From Amoebidium appalachense (taxonomy: Eukaryota; Ichthyosporea), in NCBI GenBank assembly GCA_963693365.1, contig CAVNZM010000010.1, positions 3,844,001 through 3,908,000 of the forward strand: a DNA stretch of 64,000 nucleotides, read 5' to 3'. Positions 11,695 through 33,389 of the stretch are shown piece by piece. The notes under the pieces are model-generated. The model was not told the origin of the DNA and ran no database searches. It saw only the letters and a program-made list of their open reading frames with translations. Numbering within the stretch: position 1 is the first letter of the stretch; each line of letters opens with the position of its first letter. A program made the translations under genes and the position numbers.

Positions 11695-12964
11695 ATGCGG
11701 AACACGGTACGAAGTACGCATACACGATGAGAAGCATGGTGCAGGACACATGCAAAGGCAAACATATCAAGTATGCAACATCAGCCATGCGCACAGTATG
11801 CGTTATAAGCAGAGCCCATCCTCAGGGAGGGCCCAAGTCATCAATTGCGATTGAGTTTCGACCCCTTAGCCCGCGTATATACGAACCTCCAACTCAGACA
11901 GCAGCAGCAACTGAACTTGGGAGGGTCAACCCGTCTTGATCAAAGACAAGCAGGGTTGCTTATACAAGCAAGGTGAGCAAAACGGTGAAGATGTGTGTGT
12001 AAACTAAAGCAGTGCAGCGAAAAATGCGTATGTGCTTACAGATGCACGACACAGAGCAACCATGCCCGGTTGCATGGAAGTAAAGCGATCTCCACACAGT
12101 GGTCTGTCCTGAAAGGACACCTCTGAAAGAAGGCTGGGGGGGTTTGAATGCGGAACACGGTACGAAGTACGCATACACGATGAGAAGCATGGTGCAGAAC
12201 ACATGCAAAGGCAAACATTCAAGTATGCAACATCAGCCATGCGCACAGTATGCGGGAGGGGGGGGATGTCAAAGAGAATCGGGGAGGACCGGCGGGAGGG
12301 TAGACACTCCCCCTACCCTTTCCCCTCCCCATCTCTTTGCCCCATCCCTCCCTCCCTCCCACTTCCTGCCGGCATTCTCCACAAAAAAAACCCATCCCTC
12401 TCTCTCTCTCTCTCACTCTCTTCTCTTCCTCCTCTTTCTCGCCCCCCCCCCCCCCCCCCCCCCCCCCCACCCTCCCTCTCCCTCTCTCTCTCTCTATCCC
12501 CTCTATCTTTCTCCTTTCTCTCAATCGCTTCTCTCCCTCTCCCTCGGCTCTTTTTCTTACTGGCCCGTCTCTCACCCCTCCCTCGATGTCCTCCCTCCCT
12601 CTCTCACTACTCCCCACCTCCCCTCCCCCCGCTCATCCCTTCCCCGCCTTCCACCCCCCCTCTCCCCCCAAATCTCTCTCTCGTCGGTGTGCATGGAAGC
12701 AAACATACGCGTGCTACAAGCGCATGCCCCCTCCCCCCCCCCCCCCTGCTCCCTCCTTCCCGCCCACCTCCCATCACTTCCTGCACACATGCACACTGCC
12801 TGTAATAACATAAACGAAAAAGGGGGAAAAAACGCACCGTGCTGGTAGTTTTGCTGATACCCTCCCCCTCTACCTCTCCCCCGTGATCTTCCTCCCCTCC
12901 TAGAGGGACCGCCGCCGCCGCCATCCCCCCCACCGCCACCTCCCCTCCAGTGGCCGTCGGACAT
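154..12964 (-). CDS. NXF1: NXF1/Mex67-like mRNA export receptor (3' end outside window)
   Basis: Nuclear RNA export factor, which carries mRNP through nuclear pores. Ten exons were assembled on the minus strand: 12838-12964, 11464-11508, 10547-10675, 9497-9681, 8017-8103, 6207-6320, 2905-2984, 1644-1773, 1030-1137 and 154-257. All junctions are GT/AG and every phase matches. Domain order fits NXF1: an RGG/RG-rich N-terminus; an RRM-like unit (exons 5-6); the linker helix [20 protein letters not shown], which corresponds to the human linker before the LRRs; then LRRs ([49 protein letters not shown]). The NTF2-like and UBA regions would lie left of base 1. The start is ATG 12964-12962, the first Met of the RGG exon; the frame is open upstream, so an earlier exon is possible. 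The gene exceeds 12.9 kb because introns are loaded with microsatellites and repeats. Family assignment is strong; orthology to NXF1 itself is inferred. Confidence 0.85.
387..480 (+). repeat. Poly-G-capped short repeat, copy B
   Basis: A G-run followed by AAAGTACGAAGTACACA and GATAACACGATGCAGAATGC; same family as copies at 20709-21290, 26660 and 44228. Confidence 0.55.
600..1015. repeat. (TG)n and G-run microsatellite block in NXF intron
   Basis: Contains about 30 TG units (about 627-687), then G-runs up to about 23 nt separated by single A bases, and a second TG/G block near 967-1013. No coding signal; long frames here encode only Val/Cys or Gly runs. Confidence 0.85.
1030..1137 (-). CDS. 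NXF1: NXF exon 9: LRRs
   Basis: 36 codons with leucine-rich repeats: [20 protein letters not shown] followed by VNINLADNQ. Acceptor ATGGCAG, donor GTGCAG, phase 0. Confidence 0.87.
1644..1773 (-). CDS. NXF1: NXF exon 8: start of LRR domain
   Basis: 43 codons: [17 protein letters not shown], then a helical stretch ending [12 protein letters not shown]. This matches the human segment that runs from the RYDxxxxALDL region to the IIEENIPE region. Acceptor ACATTCAG, donor GTACCG. Confidence 0.85.
1790..2870. repeat. CA/TG arrays and GGTAAGCGTATCTGCATG minisatellite
   Basis: TG arrays at 1795-1822 and 1927-2001 are followed at about 2200-2480 by an irregular minisatellite. Its units share GGTAAGYGTATCTGCATG, five copies in TG-rich spacers. 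A CA array follows at 2650-2727, then (CCCAC)n near 2740-2790. All is intron sequence of the NXF gene. Confidence 0.75.
2905..2984 (-). CDS. NXF1: NXF exon 7: RRM-LRR linker
   Basis: Encodes [20 protein letters not shown] then DLLNVL. It aligns with the helix linking RRM and LRR in NXF1. The acceptor CACCAG is preceded by a run of ten G on the sense strand rather than pyrimidines. Donor GTGAGT, phase 2. Confidence 0.8.
3110..3237 (-). repeat. Poly-G-capped short repeat, reverse copy
   Basis: The reverse complement reads GTTCCGAGTATGACGTACAC, then a CACCATGCAG-like core and AGAGCCCATCATAAGGGGGG. Same family as copy A, opposite orientation, in an NXF intron. Confidence 0.55.
3300..4296. other. 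Unique-looking intron sequence
   Basis: Part of the 3.2-kb NXF intron between exons 6 and 7. AT-balanced, without microsatellites. Frames up to 131 codons show no recognisable motif and no GT/AG-bounded exon I could support. Confidence 0.5.
4300..5322. mobile_element. 1,023-bp TIR element (MITE, PIF/Harbinger-like)
   Basis: Ends are inverted repeats: left GGGCCTGTTTGGCAGC, right (reverse complement) GGGCCTGTTTGGTAGC, 15 of 16 matching. Subterminal inverted blocks containing TCGTATTC and TATTTAGG follow. TAA flanks both ends (4297-4299 and 5323-5325), fitting a 3-bp target duplication of the TWA type used by PIF/Harbinger elements. No transposase frame is visible, so it is non-autonomous. It sits inside an NXF intron. 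Superfamily is inferred from TSD length only. Confidence 0.72.
5135..5188. repeat. 54-bp near-perfect palindrome inside the TIR element
   Basis: The two 27-nt arms pair at every position except 5155/5168; the centre is at 5161/5162 (CTCCGGAG). The arms contain TCGTATTTACGAAAAT, also related to the subterminal repeats. It can form a cruciform. Confidence 0.88.
5880..6195. repeat. (TG)n, GA/G-rich tract
   Basis: TG array at 5883-5939, GCGTGC-rich degenerate region, then GGGA and G-runs to 6193. Intron of the NXF gene just downstream of exon 6. Confidence 0.85.
6207..6320 (-). CDS. NXF1: NXF exon 6: RRM-like, second half
   Basis: 38 codons beginning [19 protein letters not shown] and ending AKFGQHQ. 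This fits beta2-beta3-alpha2 of the RRM-like domain. Acceptor GTGGCAG, donor GTGAAA, phase 0 on both sides. Confidence 0.78.
6321..8016. repeat. NXF intron with minisatellites
   Basis: Holds a C30 run (about 6872-6901), a GCAGGCAG tetranucleotide run near 7013-7040, a 38-bp minisatellite at 7461-7625 (unit contains ATCGGCACATG; three full units, one 26-bp unit, one partial), and a 17-bp minisatellite TATTCATATACTTGCTG x4 at about 7830-7895. No exon found. Confidence 0.7.
8017..8103 (-). CDS. NXF1: NXF exon 5: RRM-like, first half
   Basis: 29 codons: [20 protein letters not shown] then VGTRFTYSK. This fits beta1-alpha1-beta2 of the NXF RRM-like fold. Acceptor CTCTCAG, donor GTGGGT, phase 0 on both sides. 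Confidence 0.8.
8104..9014. repeat. G-run and C-run rich NXF intron
   Basis: G-runs and GGGA tracts dominate 8115-8640, switching to C-runs on the same strand from about 8683. No coding signal was seen apart from the exon-4 copies at the far end. Confidence 0.75.
9015..9385 (-). repeat. Two degenerate tandem copies of the end of NXF exon 4
   Basis: Copies near 9298-9385 and 9020-9080 repeat the Gly-run plus SNMSN.S exon end and the position of the 5' splice site. The donor decays from GTGAGT (real exon) to GTGATG and GTGTGG. They could be alternative exons or relics. Confidence 0.6.
9497..9681 (-). CDS. NXF1: NXF exon 4: Arg/Gly-rich, 3' part locally triplicated
   Basis: Encodes [17 protein letters not shown], then DYRDRRQ, a poly-Gly stretch and SNMSNVS. 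The DGxRY-x-PY-RRPRR pattern resembles the segment of animal NXF1 before its RRM. Acceptor TAG at 9682-9684, donor GTGAGT. The 3' half has two diverged tandem copies in the next intron. Confidence 0.7.
10015..10415. repeat. C-run/A-run/G-run cluster in NXF intron
   Basis: Successive C18-A14-(CA), G-runs (10196-10232), (TG)G-runs (10322-10350) and G30 (10381-10410). The sequence 9930-10010 between exons 3 and 4 looks unique but gives no phase-compatible exon. Confidence 0.7.
10547..10675 (-). CDS. NXF1: NXF exon 3: RGG repeats
   Basis: Encodes [19 protein letters not shown] followed by a short ordered stretch ending RLGNPARRD. Acceptor TGTGTGCAG, donor GTAAGA. The phase agrees on both sides only in the RGG frame. 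Confidence 0.7.
11464..11508 (-). CDS. NXF1: NXF exon 2
   Basis: 45-nt exon with a good acceptor (TTTATTTTCAG) and donor GTATAA. It encodes [14 protein letters not shown] and keeps frame with exons 1 and 3 (phase 1 to phase 1). Without exon 1 an internal ATG at 11491 could serve as start. Confidence 0.7.
11690..12105 (+). repeat. 0.4-kb dispersed repeat, copy 1
   Basis: Begins AATGCGGAACACGGTACGAAG directly after a G-run and ends GCATGGAAGTAAAGCG. By eye it is nearly identical along its length to 17255-17667, including the internal GGGTCAACCCGTCTTGATCA. No coding capacity; no clear TIRs or target duplication. It lies in NXF intron 1. Confidence 0.8.
12143..12255 (+). repeat. 0.4-kb dispersed repeat, truncated copy 2
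   Basis: Starts with the same GAATGCGGAACACGGTACG head after a G-run, about 40 bp downstream of copy 1, and stops at CACAGTATGCG. Only the first ~110 bp are present. Confidence 0.8.
12838..12964 (-). CDS. NXF1: NXF exon 1: RGG-rich N-terminus
   Basis: Starts [11 protein letters not shown] and continues with [15 protein letters not shown], a typical RGG-type RNA-binding segment, ending YQQNYQH. Donor GTGCGT, phase 1, which joins exon 2 to give an Asp codon. A CAG lies 4 nt before the ATG, so part of this exon may follow an upstream untranslated exon. Confidence 0.72.
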
Positions 12965-14122
12965 TCTCCTGCACACAGTAGAGAGGATTTGAAAGGAATG
13001 CTTGGTTGCAGGAAACATGCTTGGCATGGGCGTAGCAAACATATTGAATGGGTATACACTTTGAAGTAGGGCCATGTGTACAGTAAGGGCAAATGATTTA
13101 AGTTAACAAATGGATGTCATGGCCCGGTCAACAGGGGAACAACTCATGAAGGCACCACTTACTCACCCAAGCTATGTCTGCACAAACATGCACAATCTCA
13201 TGACTTTCGGAATTATGTGTTACGCTGACTTTAAACAAGAGATTTATATCTAAGTAGTGTTGTTGCTGCTGAAGCATATTGCGGTAAACTTTCCTAGGCA
13301 GGTCTTTCACAAGCATGTTTGTGCTCATACTCCTCAACACCTTGTAAGACTACTTTAACATTTCTTTCATCGGCTCAGCAAGAAAAATGACCTACTATAA
13401 ACTAGGTCACTAACGTAACACCACCAAAGCAAACAAGTTATACGCAAGTCCGTCTCGGTCATATATCACGCATGATATCCAACAGTTCTGGAAGTCAGAG
13501 AGAGAAGCAATCACGTGTGCTTCCAAGACGCAGGACATTGTGTACCTCGTAGCTCAGGCCTTAGTTCGACGTCGATCAATCTCCACAAATATATATCTTA
13601 TTTCCTACTCGTCAACCTTTTTGGAGGTGCATGCCACACTCGGACCCCATGTATTTCCGACACCTTCTACTGCCCCTGCCCCCTCTCTCCTTGTCCCTCC
13701 TCGTTCCGGAACGATAATTTTCCCTTTTCCTTTGCCTTCTCCTCGGAACTAAGCTTTCAGTGAGTCATTGAGCTATTTGAAAGAGCCTCGCTTGTGAGAT
13801 GATTAATAAGTTCATTAATTAGACGCTATGCTTTCACCTTTGTTTTTTCACCTTGAATTCACGAGAAAAAAGAAAACATGAGGAGAGTGGATCGTGTGTG
13901 CCGTCATCGGTTGCAAAGTGTGCGCCTGCGGCAGTTGGCGCCACCCAACCAGTGCGCGCTTTCATTTCAAAAAATACGAATCGAACCAGATTAATTCGGG
14001 TCAGAACTTATTAGGTCGTTACAATCGGGTCGCATGCCGAGCTCAAGATCGAACAACCCCATGATTCTGCCCCATGCCCCCCCCCCCCCCCCCCCCCCCA
14101 AACACACACACACACACACGCG

Positions 14123-14160
<38 letters not shown>

Positions 14161-15228
14161 ACCACCACCACCACCACCACCACCACCATCACCACCACAC
14201 ACACACACAACTCCCAACCTCCAACCCCATACCCTTGTGGCCTCTTCCTTTTGTTGCCTTGCTTTGCCGCCGTAAAACACGCATGCATGCACGCACGCAC
14301 ACAGGCCTGCAGACACGCATATGTGCACACACACACCGTGGCACTAACACACACACACACACCGTTGACACACACACACACACACACACACCGTGACACA
14401 CACACACACTCAGTCACACAGATGCAAACACATACGTGTACACGACACATGTGCAAGAAAGAAAAATAAGAGAAAAAAGAAAGAAAAGAAACAAGGCGAA
14501 TTGTTTGGCACTTGATGCAGATAGATATCGATCAGGGTGTTCTCAAACGTTCGTCTCGGTTTTTTCCTTTTCCTGCTGAGCTCGAGACCCAGTCTCCCCC
14601 CCCCCCCCAACCCCTTCTCCAAAAAAAAAAAACACACACACAGATAATTTGATTGATAGCTACAGACACTGGGACAGGTACACCAATGCCGTGATTATAT
14701 TTACGCAAAGTTAAGACACCCTGCTATGTAGGTAAGTTGCAGACCAAAATTCAATGCTGTTGCGCAATTCAGCCACCAATTGACTAAATACCCAGTTCCC
14801 GTTGCAAGACCGTAAAATTACAGCTATTCACACCTAAAGTTTTTTACATTTGTTTGGGAAGAGGTAGCACATTACAGCACATAACCTAACTCTTTCAACT
14901 TAAGCACTAATATAGTACTAGTATCCCCATTTGCACCACAAGCACCTAAAATTCGACACTAAAAGCTGGGGGTTTTACAAAGACTATCTGAGAATTTCAA
15001 AACAGCACAGCCCATTGGATCTGAAGCCCCTTATGAAACTCAGCAACAGAAAGTGAATCACAAGGGCGGACAAACCAGCAAATTGCAGAGAAATCGAGTA
15101 TCTCACTGTGTCCTATCTACCCGACCAACCAATATAAATATGCAGCACAAATGCAAGTCCATTCCATAGATAGACATACCCCGATATAAATATAACAAGA
15201 GATATACTCAAAATATACATCATGAATT
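12965..15228. other. Intergenic region between NXF 5' end and PTP-like gene 3' end
   Basis: About 2.3 kb. 12965-14040 is unique sequence that should contain the NXF promoter; I see no clear TATA box. 14076-14430 is C-run, CA and (CCA)n repeat. 14640-15228 is AT-rich and unique. Reading frames are short and unconvincing. Confidence 0.55.
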
Positions 15229-28151
<12,923 letters not shown>

Positions 28152-28542
28152 AGTTAACCAGCACGAATAATCGTCTATTTTGGTGCCCTTTTAACTCTCT
28201 ATGCTTTACTCGAGCATGCTTGTGTGCATGCATGCGCAAACTAACCATGACCTTTTTTCCTCTTGACGAAATTTCCCTTCGCGAGTTTTTGCTTTCCGCG
28301 GTGCCACAATATCACAGGAGGATCGCCAGTGACTCATGAAGTGAGCCGCAGTCTGCGCTGTAATTGGTGCTTTTTTGGAAATGCGCATCCACTCTGTCAG
28401 GCTTGCGCAAACATATAGCAATTGATGCTCAACTTTACGTTGATTAGTTGATTCTGTAACATAATCGTTGTGCTATTGGCTTAACGTGCATCAATATTTC
28501 TGCTGGCTAGCCTCGCCTGAGGCCAAGCCCCGGCGGCGCCAT

Positions 28543-28574
<32 letters not shown>

Positions 28575-29090
28575 CTCCCTCCTTCCCCTCCCCCCTCTCT
28601 CCCCCCCCCCCCCCCCTCCCCCCCCCCCTCCCCCCCCCCCCCCTCTCCCCCCCCCCCCCACAAAAAAAAAAAAAAAAAAAAAAAAACAATTTTTGTGCCA
28701 CATCTTCCGGGTTTTCCGGGCTTCCACAGTATGTAATTACCCCCCATTCCTCCATCTTCTCCTGTCCTCCAATGTCCTCCAATTAGCAAGTACGCACATA
28801 CACACACACCACGATCACGAACGTTGTTGTATTTATCATTCGGAAATGAATTTATTATTGGTGTGGTTTCTGCAGATTTTTCTAGAAATTCAAAACTTTG
28901 GTCCGGAAATTCGAACCTACTATAGCTACATACGCTAATCATTAGCTGGCATCCCAGCATGTACGGTGCCACCATGCATACATATCCTCACACCTGCCCC
29001 CGAATTCCCCCCCCCCTCCCCCCCCCCCCCCCCCCTCTCCCCCCTCTCCCTCCCCTCCCCCCTCCCCTCTCCCTCCCCACAACCGCCGTT
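28152..29090. other. Upstream region of the PTP-like gene
   Basis: 28152-28540 is unique and should contain the promoter. 28545-28690 is C-run/CCCT sequence ending in A-run, and 28990-29080 is C-rich. No convincing exon. Confidence 0.5.
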
Positions 29091-29097
29091 CCTCCTC

Positions 29098-29274
29098 CAG
29101 ATCTCACACGACGGGACACAGCTAACAAATTCAAACAAACCGTGTGGTACTCTTATACAAGTAAACAGTTATGCTGATCCACAATCACAACTTGACGTCG
29201 TGATAATCAACAAAGGCTCCCAATTCGATACGCGGCGCTGCAATGTATATGCATCACCTGAATTCGAACTCTGA
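29098..29274 (+). CDS. Possible terminal exon, unknown protein
   Basis: After a strong acceptor (C/T-rich tract, CCTCCAG) the frame ISHDGTQLTNSNKPCGTLIQ, VNSYADPQSQLDVVIINKGS and QFDTRRCNVYASPEFEL runs to TGA with balanced composition. I found no upstream exon and no known family. Confidence 0.3.
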   Translation, partial: QISHDGTQLTNSNKPCGTLIQVNSYADPQSQLDVVIINKGSQFDTRRCNVYASPEFEL

Positions 29275-29283
29275 AACAGCAGC

Positions 29284-29366
<83 letters not shown>

Positions 29367-29380
29367 CCCCCCCTCCCCCT

Positions 29381-29421
<41 letters not shown>

Positions 29422-29614
29422 TACAGACACACACATAACACACACATACCTCCTCTCTCTCTTTCTTTCTTTTCTTTCTTTTTTTTTCCCGTTAGTAGTT
29501 GTTGTTGTTGTGGAGGGGGGTTGAGGAGGAGGCGGGGGGGGTGCAGAGACAGCAGCCCCCCCCCCCCCCCCCCCCCCCCTCATAAAAAGGTTCAAATTAA
29601 CACACACACACACG

Positions 29615-29679
<65 letters not shown>

Positions 29680-29762
29680 GCGTCGGGGGAGGGGGGTGGG
29701 GCTGACAGAGTAGCCTAAAGATGAAATGCCAGGTTTCCGAGCCAACCCCCCCATTCCCCATC

Positions 29763-29793
<31 letters not shown>

Positions 29794-30268
29794 AAAAAAA
29801 AAAGAAAAAAAATCCCCATCCTCCCCCCTCCCTCCCCCCTCCCCCCCTCCCGGCGGGGACCTTGAGAGTGCCCTCACCTTTACAAGTTCTACTTTGACTT
29901 CATTTGATGATTCACACACCCAGAAATTCTTTCGGCTTGTTTGTGTGTAGGTGCCGAGTCGTTTGTCGGTTAATGGATTCTTCAGGCTGTGTGCATGTGT
30001 GGTTTTTTCGCGGGGAATAACTGTGAGAGTTATCAGTTGAGTAAAACCGATGAAAAAAATTATGCTCGCGCGCGTCTGGTTATGGTGGTGGTGAAAAAGG
30101 GAAGGCGGTGAAGGGGGAGGGAGGGGGTGTGGGTGGGTTGGGGGGGGGGGGGGGGGGGGGGGGGGGGAGTTCAAATCCGGTGTGTGTGAGTGCACGTGTG
30201 CGTGTGCGTGTGGGAATGGGGTGGGGTGGGGTGGGTTGGGATGAGATGGAGTAAGGTGGGGCTTTGGG

Positions 30269-30304
<36 letters not shown>

Positions 30305-30476
30305 GGGGGGGAGGGGGGGGGGGGGCTCTTTGTTTTTCTGGTCTTAACCTGGGGGGGATGGGGAGGAGGGGCTGAAGGATTTTCTGGTGTGTGTGTGCAC
30401 AAGTGAGTGTAATGGTGGGGTGGGGTGGGGTGGGGTGGAGTGAGGTGGGGTGGGGTGGGGTGGGTTAGGTGTGGCG

Positions 30477-30551
<75 letters not shown>

Positions 30552-30920
30552 CCCCACGTGCGTGCACGTGCCGCACACCCTTCTCGTGTGCGCTCGTGTA
30601 ATGGGCTAGAACTTTCTTTGCCCTTTACCGCACCCTTAGGTCACCGTGCTCACTAACATAAAATCTACACCCAGCCTGGGAGGCCCAGACATCGGAAACG
30701 GCTGAGACAGAGGGCTATATTCTTCAAAGTTCTAAACCTTTTAACTATAAATCTTGTTTACCGCCGTCTTAAATTTTGGTACCGGCCTCAGGAGATATTA
30801 TGGCGTGTTGTTCACAATGAGCGCATGTCACAGTGGCAGTGCTCATGTGCATGCGTGCGAGCACGTGTTTCGTGTCAAGAGTCTACCAGCAGCTGCAGCT
30901 CGGTGTAGTGTCACTGATTC
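29275..30920. repeat. Microsatellite-rich stretch
   Basis: C-runs (29287-29322), (CT)n, CA array (29619-29678), G-runs, GGGGT pentamers near 30418-30470 and a TG array (30479-30550). 30560-30920 is unique with no supported gene. A weak exon-like segment encoding CESSNEVKVELVK before GTGAGG lies near 29878-29925 on the minus strand. Confidence 0.6.
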
Positions 30921-30936
30921 ACGATGAATGATATAT

Positions 30937-30991
30937 AAATTTATTGATTCTAATGCAGTGGGGCTTAGGTCTGCTGTGTGGCAGACCTAAG
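30937..30991 (-). promoter_or_regulatory. Perfect hairpin followed by AATAAA (possible mRNA 3' end)
   Basis: CTTAGGTCTGC and GCAGACCTAAG form an 11-bp stem with a 6-nt loop (30964-30991). On the minus strand AATAAA follows about 20 nt downstream (30938-30943). No coding exon just upstream could be confirmed. Confidence 0.4.
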
Positions 30992-31059
30992 TTTACAAGG
31001 AACTTCGTACGAAGAACAAACAGATACTTGGGGAGAGTCATAGACGTTGAAAAACTACG

Positions 31060-31384
31060 GACTAGTGCGGCAGCAGGGGGAGGGGAGGATGAGGAGGTGG
31101 GGGAGGGGGAGGAGGCGGGGAGGGAATGTAGTTGGGCGATCAGAAATGTTTGCGAGGAAGGGGCCAGGGGGCCCCGGGGAGGGGAGGGGGTGGAGGGGGA
31201 GGAAGGAAAGGGGGAGGGGGGGGGGGGGGGAGTAATAGGAGAGTGTCGGGAGCAAGGGGCTGAGGTTGGGGTTGTGCAAACAAGGACATAATAGCAGTAT
31301 TTTTCTTTTCTGTCTGTCTTTCTTTCTTTCTTTCTTTCTTTCTTTAAATTATTCTTTCTTCTTTTTTTTTGTTGTTGTTGTTGT

Positions 31385-31436
<52 letters not shown>

Positions 31437-31571
31437 TTAAGTTCCTTCCCCCTCCCCCCCCCCCCAAAAAAAAAAAAAACAATCATTTTGATGCATGTGG
31501 TTTCTCTCAAAGTTTTCTCCTTTTGGTGTATCTTTTTAGAAAACTTGCCACTACGGAAATCTGTGTGTGTG

Positions 31572-31612
<41 letters not shown>

Positions 31613-31670
31613 GGGAGGGGGGGGGGAGAAAGGGGGGAAGGAATGGAGATAGGGGAAGAGGGGAGGTGGG
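31060..31670. repeat. G-run and (CTTT)n region
   Basis: GGGA-rich sequence, CTTT repeats (31317-31345), a G50 run (31386-31435), C/A-runs and a second G-run block (31574-31612). Confidence 0.85.
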
Positions 31671-32337
31671 CATGCCTTTATTTTTCGTGTTTAAAAGACC
31701 GGGAAACTGACCGACTCTTGCCATGTGGGCTTGACCCGGGTATGCGGTTATTTTGAAATTGGGCCTTTATTTTTCGACAGTACGGTAACCACCCCATACA
31801 TGAATATAGATATATGTACATAATCACACAACACCGTAGCCTGTCGGGTGGGATGCTAACACTCAAAAGCAGACTTGCACACAAAACAAAGCTGACGCTA
31901 ATAATCTATATACACTACGGACAAGTCTTTTGATAAACGTGAACTAAATGGCTTTATAATTACACAGACACACACAAAAAAAGAAAGTGTGTGACAACAG
32001 TCACACTTAAGCTCAAAATCAGGAGACTCAGTGAAAGCCGAGTAAACAAAAACAGTTTGCGGCAACCTATGTGAAAGCTGAAGGCCCAAAACAAAGAGTG
32101 AATGTCATACACCCACAATCTAGACTACAAATCCAAAATCTAAGTATTCCGAAACCCACCACTTCATCCCGTCCCCAGGCTCTTTCTTCCCTATTAGTGA
32201 TTTTATCACCCTCCGAGGCTCACTCCCTTCCCTTTTCTTATTCCAACATTTTTTGGTACAAATTGTGTTGGGAGTCAAACAAAAAACAAAAAGAAAAAAG
32301 AAAAAAAAGAAAAGGGAAAACCCCGTGTTGTTGCCGT
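31671..32337. other. Downstream region of the four-TM gene
   Basis: Unique AT-balanced sequence; the 3' UTR of the four-TM gene should end here. No clear AATAAA and no other gene seen. Confidence 0.45.
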
Positions 32338-33273
32338 TTAGGCGCCCACAGCCTTCTGCTCCTCCTGCTTATCTACGCGGGTAGCGCCGGAGAACGACAG
32401 CATGAACAGATTGAGCACAGACACCATTAGGCAGCCTGCAAACAGTGTCTTGGCGTAATCAACCTGGTGGTCGAACTGCTCCGTCACGTTGTCCTTGTCC
32501 CATGTCTTGAAGTAGTTGTACATGTCGTTGCAAAGGATCATGTTGAGCACGGAGATCATCGTCAGCAGCGCAGTGAGGTTGATGCTGGTGAACTTGCTGG
32601 CTAGCACCATCATCCTGCGATAACCGTTTTGTTTTTGTATTTTTTAAAAGGGGAAAGAAGGAGAATGATTTTTGGGGAAGAGGGGAAGAGGGCGGGGCGG
32701 GGGGGGGGGTCATCGGAGGGAAGGGGGACCCGAGGGAGGGGGGGGGGGGGGGGGGGGGGGGGGCGGAGGTGAGGAGGAGGGGGGAGGTTAGTATGAGAAG
32801 AAAAGCTTGGCCATTGCTTTCCGTTTAAGTTATGTGCACATGTTGTAGAATTTTGTCACTACGACATCAAGGAAACAGACATTCGAACAGTAGGTGTAGG
32901 CTATAAACGAGGTCGTGTGCACATCGCTATTCAATAACATCGCAAAAAAGAAACGACATTTCAAGTCACGGATTAGGAGAAATTGCAAAGGGCGAGGGCC
33001 TAGCAAGGTCCGAAACAAACCATCAACACATACAACAGATATATAGAGGGCCACTTACACATAGACGAAGAAGGTAAACCAGACAATCCACCAGGCCCAG
33101 CGGAAGGTCTGGCCACACTCCAGATGAATGGTGTTGTTCGGGTTGTCGTCATAGGTACTCTGTTGGTCGTTGCAGTTGTATTGAAGCCCAGACACACCGA
33201 GAAGCTGAACAATCCACAGGATGAGGCCCAGGGCGGCGAGGCTAAACAACCGGGCGACGGAATCGACCTTCAT
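32338..33273 (-). CDS. Four-transmembrane protein, MARVEL-like topology
   Basis: Two exons (33059-33273 and 32338-32614) joined in phase 2 (donor GTAAGT, acceptor ATCGCAG) give 163 residues. Four hydrophobic helices are visible: LFSLAALGLILWIVQLLGV (about 9-27), AWWIVWFTFFVYVMMVL (about 60-76), NLTALLTMISVLNMIL (about 83-98) and LFAGCLMVSVLNLFMLSF (about 128-145). The TM1-TM2 loop holds CNDQQ...CGQ, a possible disulfide pair and an NNTI sequon; the tail is short and charged. Size and topology resemble MARVEL/Nce102-type proteins that organise plasma-membrane domains, but no diagnostic motif proves it. Start ATG 33273-33271 is the first ATG after the TATA box. Confidence 0.85.
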
Positions 33274-33379
33274 TTTGGCGTTTAGAGAGAGAGAAAGATA
33301 AACAGAGAAGTTTTCTTGTTGTTTTGTTGTTGTTTTACTTTGACGTCTTGTGAACTGATGTAAAGGGTGGGAGGCGTCT

Positions 33380-33389
33380 TATTTATATA
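33380..33389 (-). promoter_or_regulatory. TATA box of the four-TM gene
   Basis: Reads TATATAAATA on the minus strand, about 107 bp upstream of the ATG. CCAAT-type motifs (CCAATCGG on the plus strand) lie further upstream near 33423 and 33546. Confidence 0.6.
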
